Shown one piece after another: positions 34,586-42,608 of a stretch of DNA of 64,000 nucleotides (its first letter is position 1; every line of letters begins with the position of its first letter). The notes beneath the pieces were generated by a model. That model worked only from the letters and a program-made list of their open reading frames with translations. It made no database searches and was not told where the DNA came from. Where the stretch lies: NCBI RefSeq assembly GCF_039839375.1, contig NZ_JBDOQU010000008.1:62001-126000 (forward strand), written 5' to 3'. This stretch comes from JBDOQU01 sp039839375 (GTDB taxonomy: Bacteria > Pseudomonadota > Alphaproteobacteria > DSM-16000 > Inquilinaceae). Both the position numbers and the translations under genes were made by a program.

Positions 34586-36003
34586 GCGGCGCGCCGAGCG
34601 GCCCCGCCGCCACGCCCCCGCCATCGACGGGGACGGGGGCGGGAACGACCGCTTCCGGGGGCGTCCCGACGGCGGTGAAGGGCGAACTGATCGACCTTCC
34701 CGACCTGCTGCTGACGCGCCTGACCCGCCTGCTGGTGGTCACCGGAACCGTGACCGGCAGCAGGCCCGACGGCGCGACGACCGTGCGCACCGCGCTGGGC
34801 GTCCTGACGCTGAAGATTCCGACGCCGCTGCCTATCGACCGGCCGGTCACGATCCAGATACCCTCCCTGCCGACCCCGCCGCCGGGGGGAGGCAAGGCCG
34901 TGCTGCCGGCGATCGCGATCCTGTCGGCCGCGCCTGCCGGAACTCCTCCAGGAGCGCCGCCGGCCCAACCGGCGATAACGACAACGCCCGCTCCAGGCGC
35001 ACCTCCGCCAACGCCGGTGCCGTCAGCCCTCACCACCGTCACATCGCCGGTGGCAACCGAGCGGAAACCACCGCCGCAGCCAGCCGCCCAGATCGGACCG
35101 CAGACTTCCGCGCCAGCCCGCCCTGGCGCGCCGCCCTCGATCCCTCTGACGCTGATCGCGTCGTCCGGCGATCCGCCCGCCGGGCAGCAGGCCATGGCCG
35201 TCGCCGCGCCGAAGTCGGGAATGCCTCCCGCGCCCGCCCCGGCCACGCTCGGCGCGGCCGTCGCAGCCTTATCGAAAGCCTTCGCCGGCGCGACGCCCGC
35301 ACAGGCGACGGCCGCACAACCGCTCGGCCGCCTCGCCCCATTCGACCTGCCGACGGAGTCCGGCGCGTCGGCGCGGGCCTTCCCGGCGCTGCGGGAGACG
35401 CTGGCGACGCTGATCCAGGGCGACCCCGCGCTGGCCCGTCAGGCCGCCCAGGCGCTGCCCCAACCGACGCAACAGTTGGGGACTGGCCTTCTCTTCCTGT
35501 TCGCCGCGGCGCGCGGCGGCGATCTTCGCCCCTGGCTGGGAGATCGCGCGGCCAGGGTGCTGGACGCCGCCGCCAAGACCGATCTGCCGGCCCGCGCGCT
35601 GGCGGAGATGACCCCCGGCGGCCGCACGATCGTCGATCCCGACGGCGCGGAATGGCGGCCTTTCACGCTGCCCGTCATGACCGGCGGCGACATCGCCCCG
35701 ATCCACCTGCTGCTGCCACACATCGGCCGCGATGAGGCGGAGGAAGAAGGCGAGGCCGCCGGCGGACGGGGCCGGCGCTTCATGATTGAGGTCGAACTAA
35801 GCCGGCTGGGCCCGCTGCAACTGGACGGCAGGCTGGCGGGCAAGCGCCTCGACCTGGCGCTGCGCAGCCGCCTGAAGCTGGATGAGTCCGCGCGGGGACA
35901 GTTGACGACCGCCTTCGCGGAGGCCTGCGAACGCGTCGGGCTGGCCGGCTTGCTGACCTTCCAGGCGGGGTTCAAGGGCTGGCTGGCGTTGCGGGCGGCA
36001 TAG
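34582..36003 (+). CDS. proline-rich protein with FliK-like C-terminal domain
   Basis: 473-residue protein translationally coupled to flhG (ATGA overlap). Residues about 1-30 are Pro/Thr/Gly-rich. Residues 35-110 form a small beta-rich domain (LIDLPDLLLTRLTRLLVV). Residues about 110-240 are strongly Pro/Ala-rich. The last 100 residues (FMIEVELSRLGPLQLDGRL, LDESARGQLTTAFAEACERV) have the order and spacing of the Flg_hook domain of FliK. The true fliK is at 20510, so this is either a second hook-length-type protein or an unrecognised flagellar factor. Role unproven. Confidence 0.65.
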   Translation: MSGAPSGPAATPPPSTGTGAGTTASGGVPTAVKGELIDLPDLLLTRLTRLLVVTGTVTGSRPDGATTVRTALGVLTLKIPTPLPIDRPVTIQIPSLPTPPPGGGKAVLPAIAILSAAPAGTPPGAPPAQPAITTTPAPGAPPPTPVPSALTTVTSPVATERKPPPQPAAQIGPQTSAPARPGAPPSIPLTLIASSGDPPAGQQAMAVAAPKSGMPPAPAPATLGAAVAALSKAFAGATPAQATAAQPLGRLAPFDLPTESGASARAFPALRETLATLIQGDPALARQAAQALPQPTQQLGTGLLFLFAAARGGDLRPWLGDRAARVLDAAAKTDLPARALAEMTPGGRTIVDPDGAEWRPFTLPVMTGGDIAPIHLLLPHIGRDEAEEEGEAAGGRGRRFMIEVELSRLGPLQLDGRLAGKRLDLALRSRLKLDESARGQLTTAFAEACERVGLAGLLTFQAGFKGWLALRAA

Positions 36004-36016
36004 GGAACCAAACCAC

Positions 36017-36113
36017 CCCTCACCCTCCCGCTTCGCGGGTCCCTCCCTCTCCCCGGAGGGGCGAGGGTGAATTGGTAGCCCTCGCCCCTCCGGGGAGAGG
36101 GTTGGGTGAGGGG
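36017..36113. terminator. large inverted repeat between convergent flagellar operons, probable bidirectional terminator
   Basis: A perfect 23-bp inverted repeat has arms at 36045-36067 and 36079-36101, with an 11-nt loop. A further outer arm pair is CCCCTCACCC (36017-36026) against GGGTGAGGGG (36104-36113). It separates the ends of the FliK-like gene (plus) and fliJ (minus). The purine/pyrimidine-biased CCCTC/GAGGG composition is typical of multi-copy intergenic elements, but no second copy is in the window. Confidence 0.8.
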
Positions 36114-36128
36114 GTGTTGGTTGGCGAA

Positions 36129-36560
36129 TTATTCCCCCGCCTCGGCGGCCTGGCGGCGGCGGAAGCCGTTGAGGGCGATTTCGTCGAAGGCGGCGGTTTC
36201 GCGGCGGCGGTGGCGCAGCAGGGCGCGGCGGTCGCGGTCTTCCTGCGCCAGTTCGTACTTCTTGAGTTCCTGGAACGCCTCGGCGATCTGGTCCCTCGCG
36301 GCGGCGATCTGGGCCTCCACCTGGGAGACGGACTGGACCAGCCTTTCCCTGCGTCCGCGCGCGGCATTCAGCCAGACGGCGAAGCCCGCCACCGGATCGG
36401 CGGCGGCGGCGACCGAGGCCTTCTCGCGCTCGATCTCCGCATCCAACCGTTCGATCTCCCCGTTCAGCCGGTCGGCCAGGGTCTGAAGCTCCGCGAGCGC
36501 GCGCCGCTTCTCGTCAAGCTGCCAGCGATTGAGCCGGATCAGGCCTTTCAGATCCTTCAT
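36129..36560 (-). CDS. fliJ: flagellar export chaperone FliJ
   Basis: Coiled-coil protein that activates the FliI ATPase ring and helps recycle export chaperones. The 143-residue protein is almost entirely heptad-rich helix: LIRLNRWQLDEKRRALAELQ, ERLDAEIEREKAS, then VSQVEAQIAAARDQIAEAFQ. The start chosen overlaps the fliI stop in ATGA; a longer upstream frame would run inside fliI. Weak sequence conservation means the name rests on length, coiled coil and position after fliI. Confidence 0.85.
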   Translation of the reverse strand: MKDLKGLIRLNRWQLDEKRRALAELQTLADRLNGEIERLDAEIEREKASVAAAADPVAGFAVWLNAARGRRERLVQSVSQVEAQIAAARDQIAEAFQELKKYELAQEDRDRRALLRHRRRETAAFDEIALNGFRRRQAAEAGE

Positions 36561-37918
36561 GCCGCGTCGGCCGCGGCGGGATCGGGACGGCCGAGGATGG
36601 CGGCGAGGCGCGCATAGCCTTCGACCAGATTCGTGCAATCATCCTTCCGCTGGTCGAGGAACTTCTCGATCTCCGGATAATAGCGGATGGATTCGTCCAC
36701 CACCGGGTCACTGCCCTTCCGGTAGGCGCCCAGGCGGATCATCTCCGCCATGTCCTCATAGGTGGAAAGCAGCCGCCGGGCGGCGCGGACCAGATCGTTC
36801 TCCGGCTCCGTATTGCAGCCGGGCAGCGTCCGCGACACCGAACGCAGCACGTTGATCGCCGGATAGCGCCCGCGCTCGGCGATCTGCCGCTCCAGCACGA
36901 TATGGCCGTCGACGATGCCGCGCACCGCGTCAGCGATCGGTTCGTTATGGTCGTCGCCCTCCACCAGCACGGTGAAGAGGCCGGTGATCGCGCCCTCCCC
37001 GTCCTCGTTCGCGACGCCGGGGCCCGCGCGCTCCAGAAGGCGCGGCAGTTCGCCGAAGACGGTCGGCGGATAGCCCTTGCTGGTCGGCGGCTCCCCCGCC
37101 GACAGGCCGATCTCCCGCTGGGCCATGGCGAAGCGGGTGATCGAATCCATCATGCAAAGGACATGGTTGCCCTTGTCGCGGAACCTTTCGGCCACGGCCA
37201 TGGTGGTGTAGGCGGCCTGCCGGCGCATCAGCGGCGGTTCGTCGGAGGTGGCGACGATGACGACCGACCGTTCCAGCCCTTCCGGGCCCAGATCGTCCTC
37301 GATGAATTCCTGGACCTCACGGCCGCGTTCGCCGATCAGGCCGATGACGTTGACATCGGTTTCGGTGTAGCGCGCCAGCATCGACATCAACACCGACTTG
37401 CCGACGCCCGATCCGGCGAAGATGCCCATGCGCTGCCCCCGGCAGCAGGAGACGAAGGTGTTCAGCGCCCGCACGCCCAGATCGATCTTGGCGCCGACCC
37501 GTCCGCGCGTATGGGCGGCGGGCGGGGTGCCCCTGAGCGGCATCGCGGCCTTGCCGGCGCGTAGCGGCCCCTTGCCGTCGATCGGTTCGCCCAGCGCGTT
37601 GATGACCCGGCCGAGCCAGGCGTCGCTGGGATGGATCACCGGCTGCGCCGCCGCGACCTCCGCCCTGCAGCCGAGGCCAACGCCCTCCAGGCTGCCCAGC
37701 GGCATCAGGAGCGCCCTTCCCTGCCGGAAACCGACAACCTCGCACGGCACCCGGCGGCCGCCACGGGCCACGACGATGGCGCGACCGCCGATCGAGAGGT
37801 GACGGTCGACGCCGCCGACCTCCACCAGCAGGCCCAGCACGGCCGTCACCCTGCCAAACAGCGTGTAGGTGGGCAGCGCGTCCACGGCGTCGATCAGATG
37901 AGCGAGGGGCGAGGGCAA
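36557..37918 (-). CDS. fliI: flagellum-specific export ATPase FliI
   Basis: F1-beta-like ATPase that energises export at the base of the flagellum. The 453-residue protein has Walker A AGSGVGKS (168-175), the GLIGERGREVQEFIED segment with the catalytic Glu, Walker B LCMMDSITRFAMAQREIGLS and the FliI/YscN signature PTSKGYPPTVFGELPRLLER. The start is a rare TTG at 37918; no ATG or GTG precedes it in frame and the N-terminus aligns with FliI from LAHLIDAVDALP. It diverges from ctrA, so the 200-bp gap is shared control space. Confidence 0.94.
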   Translation of the reverse strand: MPSPLAHLIDAVDALPTYTLFGRVTAVLGLLVEVGGVDRHLSIGGRAIVVARGGRRVPCEVVGFRQGRALLMPLGSLEGVGLGCRAEVAAAQPVIHPSDAWLGRVINALGEPIDGKGPLRAGKAAMPLRGTPPAAHTRGRVGAKIDLGVRALNTFVSCCRGQRMGIFAGSGVGKSVLMSMLARYTETDVNVIGLIGERGREVQEFIEDDLGPEGLERSVVIVATSDEPPLMRRQAAYTTMAVAERFRDKGNHVLCMMDSITRFAMAQREIGLSAGEPPTSKGYPPTVFGELPRLLERAGPGVANEDGEGAITGLFTVLVEGDDHNEPIADAVRGIVDGHIVLERQIAERGRYPAINVLRSVSRTLPGCNTEPENDLVRAARRLLSTYEDMAEMIRLGAYRKGSDPVVDESIRYYPEIEKFLDQRKDDCTNLVEGYARLAAILGRPDPAAADAA

Positions 37919-38050
37919 TTCCGGTCCCGACCAGCAAAGGATCGGGCGCCGGATGGACGCCCGCTGGAAATTCTGACGCGGATAGTGTGGGCCTTACGGT
38001 TAAAAAGCCGTAAAGTGTCCCCCTAAAGGCGTAGGCTTTTTCATCTTCCG

Positions 38051-38078
38051 TTAACCCTTTGCGGTTAACCATTATTAA
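38051..38078 (+). promoter_or_regulatory. cluster of CtrA-like half sites between fliI and ctrA
   Basis: Three TTAA cores occur at 38051, 38065 and 38075, including TTAACC twice and the strong half site TTAACCAT (38065-38072). Gaps of 10 and 6 bp differ from the canonical 7. A further weak TTAA-N7-TAAAG match lies at 38000-38015. The position, 40-70 bp before the ctrA start and about 135-160 bp from fliI, would suit autoregulation and control of fliI-fliJ. Confidence 0.5.
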
Positions 38079-38118
38079 GATGGATGGCCCGGCGCCGATT
38101 GATTAGGGGACGGTGGAC

Positions 38119-38847
38119 ATGCGTGTCTTGCTGGTTGAGGACGACAGCGCGACCTCCAAAAGCATCGAGCTGATGCTTCAAAGCGAGGGCTTCGTGATCG
38201 ATACGACCGATCTGGGCGAGGACGGCCTGGAGATCGGCAAGCTCTACGATTACGACATTATCATCCTGGACCTGATGCTGCCCGACATGGACGGCTATGA
38301 GGTCCTGCGCCGGCTGCGCGCCGCGCGGGTGGAGACGCCGATCCTGATCCTGTCGGGCCTGACGGAGCTGGATAACAAGATCAAGGGTCTGGGCTTCGGC
38401 GCGGACGATTATCTGACCAAGCCGTTCGACAAGCGCGAACTGATCGCCCGCATCCATGCGATCGTCCGCCGGTCCAAGGGCCATTCAGACAGCGTCATCC
38501 GGACCGGCCGCCTGACGGTCAACCTGGACACCCGCACGGTGGAGGTCGACAGCCAGCCGCTGCACCTGACCGGCAAGGAATACGGCATCCTGGAGCTGCT
38601 GTCGCTGCGCAAGGGCACGACCCTGACCAAGGAGATGTTCCTGAACCATCTCTATGGCGGCATGGACGAGCCGGAACTGAAGATCATCGACGTGTTCGTC
38701 TGCAAGCTGCGCAAGAAGCTGGGCAACGCCACCGACGGCGCGAACTATATCGAGACCGTCTGGGGCCGCGGCTACGTGCTGCGCGACCCGCAGGGCGAAG
38801 GCGCCGTGATCGAGGACGAACCCGCCCGGAAGCGCGCGGCGGGCTGA
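38119..38847 (+). CDS. ctrA: cell-cycle and motility response regulator CtrA
   Basis: OmpR/PhoB-type master regulator of alphaproteobacteria. It binds TTAA-N7-TTAA sites, and in many species outside the Caulobacterales and Rhizobiales it mainly controls motility. The 242-residue protein has the receiver domain with EDDSATSKSIELMLQSEGF and phospho-acceptor Asp51 (IIILDLMLPDMDGY). The winged-helix domain carries the near-invariant LTGKEYGILELLSLRKGTT and TLTKEMFLNHLYGGMDEPEL. The ATG at 38119 follows AGGGG by 9 bp and aligns with known CtrA; a GTG two codons earlier is less likely. The C-terminus (EDEPARKRAAG) differs from the Ala-Ala ClpXP signal of Caulobacter. Confidence 0.96.
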   Translation: MRVLLVEDDSATSKSIELMLQSEGFVIDTTDLGEDGLEIGKLYDYDIIILDLMLPDMDGYEVLRRLRAARVETPILILSGLTELDNKIKGLGFGADDYLTKPFDKRELIARIHAIVRRSKGHSDSVIRTGRLTVNLDTRTVEVDSQPLHLTGKEYGILELLSLRKGTTLTKEMFLNHLYGGMDEPELKIIDVFVCKLRKKLGNATDGANYIETVWGRGYVLRDPQGEGAVIEDEPARKRAAG

Positions 38848-38905
38848 CCCGGCTGGGGTTGCGGCCTCTCCTCAAAGCGCGACATCCCGCCCCTCTTCCT
38901 CATGG

Positions 38906-38949
38906 TGAGCCTGTCGAACCATGCGGGCACCGACCCTTCGACAGGCTCA
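38906..38949. terminator. inverted repeat between ctrA and the ABC transporter genes
   Basis: A 13-bp perfect stem TGAGCCTGTCGAA / TTCGACAGGCTCA with an 18-nt loop lies between the convergent ends of ctrA and the DppF-type gene. The sequence resembles a widespread intergenic repeat in proteobacterial genomes. It probably ends transcription from both sides, but it lacks a T-tract. Confidence 0.65.
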
Positions 38950-38976
38950 GGGTGAGGGCGATTTTCCTAACGTTCC

Positions 38977-39771
38977 TCAGAAATCCTCGAAGGAATCCAC
39001 CAGGGCGCGGTCGTAGCCGCGGGAGGCGGTGAGGAGTTGGCGGGTGTAGGGGTGTTCGGGCGCGGCGCGGCGTAGCTGGTCGGCCGTCGTCTCCTCCACG
39101 ATGCGGCCACGGCTCATCACAGCAATCCGGTCGCACATCCAGGCGACCACCGACAGATTGTGGGTGACCAGGATGTAGGTCAGCCCCCGCTCGCTCCGCA
39201 GCCGGGCGAGAAGGTTCAGGATCTCCGCCTGGACAGACACGTCGAGCGCGCTGGTCGGCTCATCCAGCAACAACACCTTGGGTTCCAGCACCAGAGCGCG
39301 GGCGATCGCGACGCGCTGGCGCTGCCCGCCTGAGAGCTGGTGGGGGTAGCGGAACCGGAAGCGCGGGCCGAGCCCGACCACCTCCAGAGCCTCCTCGATC
39401 CGCCGGCCGATCTCCTTGAAGCCGTGGATCGCCAGCGGTTCCCGCAGGATGGAATCGACCGTATGGCGGGGGTGGAGGGAGCCGTAAGGGTCCTGGAACA
39501 CCATCTGGCAGCGTTTGAAGAAATCCTTCCCCCGCCGCTGGGATTGCTTCCGGCCGTCGATCTCCACCGTCCCGCGCCAGTCATGGTTGAGGCCGGCCAG
39601 CGCCCGCAGCACCGTCGACTTGCCGGATCCGGATTCGCCGACGATGCCGAAGCTTTCCCCTTCGGCGACGGCGAAGCTGACATCCTTCACGGCGTGGACC
39701 CTGTCCTCGCCGTGGCCAAAGGAGACATCGAGGCCGCGCACCGAGATCATCGCATTCATGTCGTCTGGCAT
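38977..39771 (-). CDS. dppF: ABC transporter ATP-binding protein, oligopeptide/dipeptide type (DppF)
   Basis: One of two ATPases of a peptide/nickel-family importer. The 264-residue protein has Walker A GESGSGKS (45-52), the Q-loop in MVFQDPYGSLHPRHTV, the ABC signature LSGGQRQR, Walker B LLLDEPTSALD and the switch His in ILVTHNL. It ends soon after HPYTRQLL, so the C-terminal oligopeptide extension is nearly absent and the protein is shorter than classical DppF. The start is 5 bp after the DppD stop. Confidence 0.9.
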   Translation of the reverse strand: MPDDMNAMISVRGLDVSFGHGEDRVHAVKDVSFAVAEGESFGIVGESGSGKSTVLRALAGLNHDWRGTVEIDGRKQSQRRGKDFFKRCQMVFQDPYGSLHPRHTVDSILREPLAIHGFKEIGRRIEEALEVVGLGPRFRFRYPHQLSGGQRQRVAIARALVLEPKVLLLDEPTSALDVSVQAEILNLLARLRSERGLTYILVTHNLSVVAWMCDRIAVMSRGRIVEETTADQLRRAAPEHPYTRQLLTASRGYDRALVDSFEDF

Positions 39772-39775
39772 GGCG

Positions 39776-40618
39776 TCAGGCCCCTTCCAGCCAGGCGGGA
39801 TCGCGGGCGAGCGTCGGCAGCGTCTTCCGCTCATCGTCGATCGTCGGCGCGCTGGCCAACAGGCCGCGCGTGTAGGGATGGCTGGCGTTGTGGAGTTCCG
39901 CCGCCTTACAGGTCTCCACGATCCGGCCGGCATACATGATGACGATCCGGTCGCAAAAGCTGGCGACGAGATTGAGGTCGTGGCTGATGAAGATCAGCCC
40001 CATGCCGCGTTCGGAGACCAGGTCGTCGATGATCGCCAGGACCTGCATCTGCACCGTGACGTCGAGCGCGGATGTCGGCTCGTCCGCGATCAGCAGGTCG
40101 GGGTCCGGGATCAGCATCATTGCGATCATGATCCGCTGCCCCATCCCGCCCGAGACCTCATGCGGGTAGAGCCTGTAGACCCGTTCCGGATCGCGGATGC
40201 GCACGGCGGCCAGCATCTCCAGCGTGCGCGTGCGTGCCTCTGCCATCGTCGCGCCGGTATGGATGCGGTAGGCTTCCGCCACCTGCCGGCCGACAGTCAT
40301 CACCGGGTTGAGGGAGAATTTCGGGTCCTGCATGACCATCGAAATCCGCTCCCCCCTCACCTTCCGCATCTCCTTCTCCGACAGGGTCTGGAGATCAACG
40401 CCGTCGAAGCCGATGCGGGTGGCCTTCACCTCCCCCGGCGGCTGGACGAGACGCAGGATGGCGCGGCCGGTCATCGACTTTCCTGACCCGGATTCGCCGA
40501 CGATACCCACCTTCTCCCGCCCGACATCGAACGAGATGCCGCGCACGGCGTCGACGGGGCCGGAATGGGTATGGAACCTCACATGGAGGTCGCGGATGCT
40601 GAGCAGCGATTCGGTCAT
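39776..40618 (-). CDS. dppD: ABC transporter ATP-binding protein, oligopeptide/dipeptide type (DppD)
   Basis: Second ATPase of the importer, 280 residues. It shows Walker A GESGSGKS, MVMQDPKFSLNPVMTV, a signature of the variant form VSGGMGQR, LLIADEPTSALDVTVQ and FISHDLNLVASFCDR. The ATG at 40618 overlaps the DppC stop; the much longer open frame upstream is antisense-like sequence inside dppC. The C-terminal part keeps HPYTRGLLASAP but is short for DppD. Confidence 0.9.
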   Translation of the reverse strand: MTESLLSIRDLHVRFHTHSGPVDAVRGISFDVGREKVGIVGESGSGKSMTGRAILRLVQPPGEVKATRIGFDGVDLQTLSEKEMRKVRGERISMVMQDPKFSLNPVMTVGRQVAEAYRIHTGATMAEARTRTLEMLAAVRIRDPERVYRLYPHEVSGGMGQRIMIAMMLIPDPDLLIADEPTSALDVTVQMQVLAIIDDLVSERGMGLIFISHDLNLVASFCDRIVIMYAGRIVETCKAAELHNASHPYTRGLLASAPTIDDERKTLPTLARDPAWLEGA

Positions 40619-41544
40619 GAGCGGTGCTTCGGGTCGAGAACGTCGCGCAGGCCGTCGCCCAGCAGGTTGAAGCCCAGGCTGACGACGAAGATCGCGATGC
40701 CGGGCATGGTCGCCACCCACCAATGGTCGAGGATGTATTTGCGGCCGGAGGAGATCATCGCTCCCCATTCGGGCATCGGCGGCTGCGCGCCGAGGCCGAG
40801 GAAGCCGAGGCCGGCGGCGATCAGGATCACGCCGGCCATGTCGAGCGTCACCCGGACGATGAGGGAGGACATGCAGAGCGGCATGACATGCCGCAGGATG
40901 ACCCGCGTCCGCGACGCGCCCTGAAGTCTGACGGCCGCTATGAAGTCGCTGCCCCTGATGGTGATCGTCTCCGCCCTGGCGATGCGGGCGTAGGGCGGCC
41001 AGGAGGTGATCGCGATCGCCAGGATGGCGTTTTCGATCCCCGGCCCCAGCGCCGCGACGAAGGCCAGCGCCAGGATCAGCTTCGGGAAGGCCAGGAAGAT
41101 GTCGGTGATGCGCATCAGCACCGCATCGACCCAGCCGCCGAGATAGCCTGAGACCGTGCCCATGATGAGACCGATCGGCGCGGCAGTCACGGTCACCAGC
41201 ACGATGACATAGAGGGTGATCCGCGAGCCGTGGATGATGCGCGAGAGGATGTCGCGCCCGAATTCGTCCGTGCCCAGCCAATGGTCGGGGCCCGGCGGCA
41301 TCAGCCTCTGGGTCAAATCCTGCGCATAGGGCGAGTACGGCGCCAGCAGTGGCGCCAGCGCCGCCACCACGATCAGGAAGAGGATGATGCCGAGCCCCAG
41401 CAAGGCCAGCCTGTTGCGGACGAAGCCCAGCCAGCCGACATAGAACCGGCCGAGCCGCGCCTGGGCCGCGGAGTGCGGTGCGTCGGTCAGCAGCCATTCC
41501 TTGAGACGGCCGCGATCTTCGTTTCCGTTTGCCACGGTCGTCAT
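40615..41544 (-). CDS. dppC: ABC transporter permease, oligopeptide/dipeptide type (DppC)
   Basis: Inner-membrane permease of 309 residues. It has an N-terminal helix (LALLGLGIILFLIVVAALAP), the periplasmic HWLGTDEFGRDILSRIIHG motif diagnostic of DppC/OppC, about five further helices and the cytoplasmic EAA loop (AARLQGAS-type, in FIAAVRLQGASRTRVILRHV). The start MTTVANGNEDRG at 41544 overlaps the DppB stop by 4 bp; a longer frame runs into dppB. Confidence 0.92.
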   Translation of the reverse strand: MTTVANGNEDRGRLKEWLLTDAPHSAAQARLGRFYVGWLGFVRNRLALLGLGIILFLIVVAALAPLLAPYSPYAQDLTQRLMPPGPDHWLGTDEFGRDILSRIIHGSRITLYVIVLVTVTAAPIGLIMGTVSGYLGGWVDAVLMRITDIFLAFPKLILALAFVAALGPGIENAILAIAITSWPPYARIARAETITIRGSDFIAAVRLQGASRTRVILRHVMPLCMSSLIVRVTLDMAGVILIAAGLGFLGLGAQPPMPEWGAMISSGRKYILDHWWVATMPGIAIFVVSLGFNLLGDGLRDVLDPKHRS

Positions 41545-42608
41545 CGCGCCCTCGGATCCAGGAAGCGGTAGAGCAGGTCGGACAGCATGTTGAGCGCGAT
41601 GAAGACGCTGCCGACGACGATCGTGCCGCCCAGCACCGCGTTCATGTCCGCCTTCAGGAGCGAATTGGTGATGTACTGGCCGAGCCCCGGCCACGCGAAC
41701 ACCGTCTCAGTCAGCACCGAGCCTTCCAGCAGGGTGGCGTAGCTGAGCGCGACGACGGTGATGAGCTGGACGCGGATGTTGCCGAAGGCGTGCCGCCAGA
41801 TCACCCGCTTTTCCGCCGCGCCCTTGACCCGCGCGGTGGTCACATATTCCTGGCGCAACTGTTCCAGCATGAAGGAGCGCGTCATCCGGCTGATATAGGC
41901 GAGGCTGAAATAGCCCAAGAGCGAGGCCGGCAGGATGATGTGGCTGAACGCGTTCATGAAGATGTCGAGATCGCCGGCGATCAGGCTGTCGACCAGGATC
42001 ATGCCGGTCACGTCAGGGATCATGCCGATATAGAAGATGTCCAGCCGTCCCGGTCCCGCCACCCAGCCAAGCTGGGCATAGAAGAGGAGGAGACCGACCA
42101 GCCCCAGCCAGAAGATCGGCACGGAGTAGCCGACCAGGCCCATCACGCGAACGATCTGGTCCTGCCAGCCGCCCTGACGCACCGCGGCCATGACGCCCAT
42201 CGGAATGCCCAGCACGACGCCGATGATCGTGCCCAACGTCGCCAGTTCCAGCGTCGCCGGGAAGACCCGGAGGATGTCGTCCAGCACGGGGCTGGCGGTC
42301 AGGACGGATTCGCCGAAATCGCCCTGGAGGACGTTGGTCAGGTAAATCCAGAACTGCTCATAGAGCGGTTTGTCGAGGCCGAGCGCGATCCGCGCCTGCT
42401 CATAGGTCTCAGCCGAGGCCCGATCGCCGACGACCGCCAGCACGGGGTCGATCGGGACCACCCTCCCGATCAGGAAGGTGACGACCAGCAGGCCGAGGAA
42501 GGTAAGGGCGACCGACGCCAAGACGCCGGCCGCCCCCCTGACATGGCGGGGGAGAAGGCCTCTGAAGACCAGCCCCTCTCCCGCCGAACGTTGACGAAAT
42601 ACCGACAC
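41541..42608 (-). CDS. dppB: ABC transporter permease, oligopeptide/dipeptide type (DppB)
   Basis: Inner-membrane permease of 355 residues with about six helices. It shows the first-helix region LTFLGLLVVTFLIGRVVPID, the periplasmic GLDKPLYEQFWIYL segment and LQGDFGESVLT, which are typical of DppB/OppB, plus the EAA loop (EYVTTARVKGAAEKRVIWRH). The start is a GTG placed directly next to the stop of the binding-protein gene, so the two are probably translationally coupled. Confidence 0.92.
   Translation of the reverse strand: MSVFRQRSAGEGLVFRGLLPRHVRGAAGVLASVALTFLGLLVVTFLIGRVVPIDPVLAVVGDRASAETYEQARIALGLDKPLYEQFWIYLTNVLQGDFGESVLTASPVLDDILRVFPATLELATLGTIIGVVLGIPMGVMAAVRQGGWQDQIVRVMGLVGYSVPIFWLGLVGLLLFYAQLGWVAGPGRLDIFYIGMIPDVTGMILVDSLIAGDLDIFMNAFSHIILPASLLGYFSLAYISRMTRSFMLEQLRQEYVTTARVKGAAEKRVIWRHAFGNIRVQLITVVALSYATLLEGSVLTETVFAWPGLGQYITNSLLKADMNAVLGGTIVVGSVFIALNMLSDLLYRFLDPRAR

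Noticed and set aside
39776..41497. A single 573-codon minus-strand gene fusing the ATPase to extra N-terminal sequence
   Set aside because: The upstream part is out of phase with dppC, which has diagnostic permease motifs. The ATPase begins at 40618 with an ATGA overlap.
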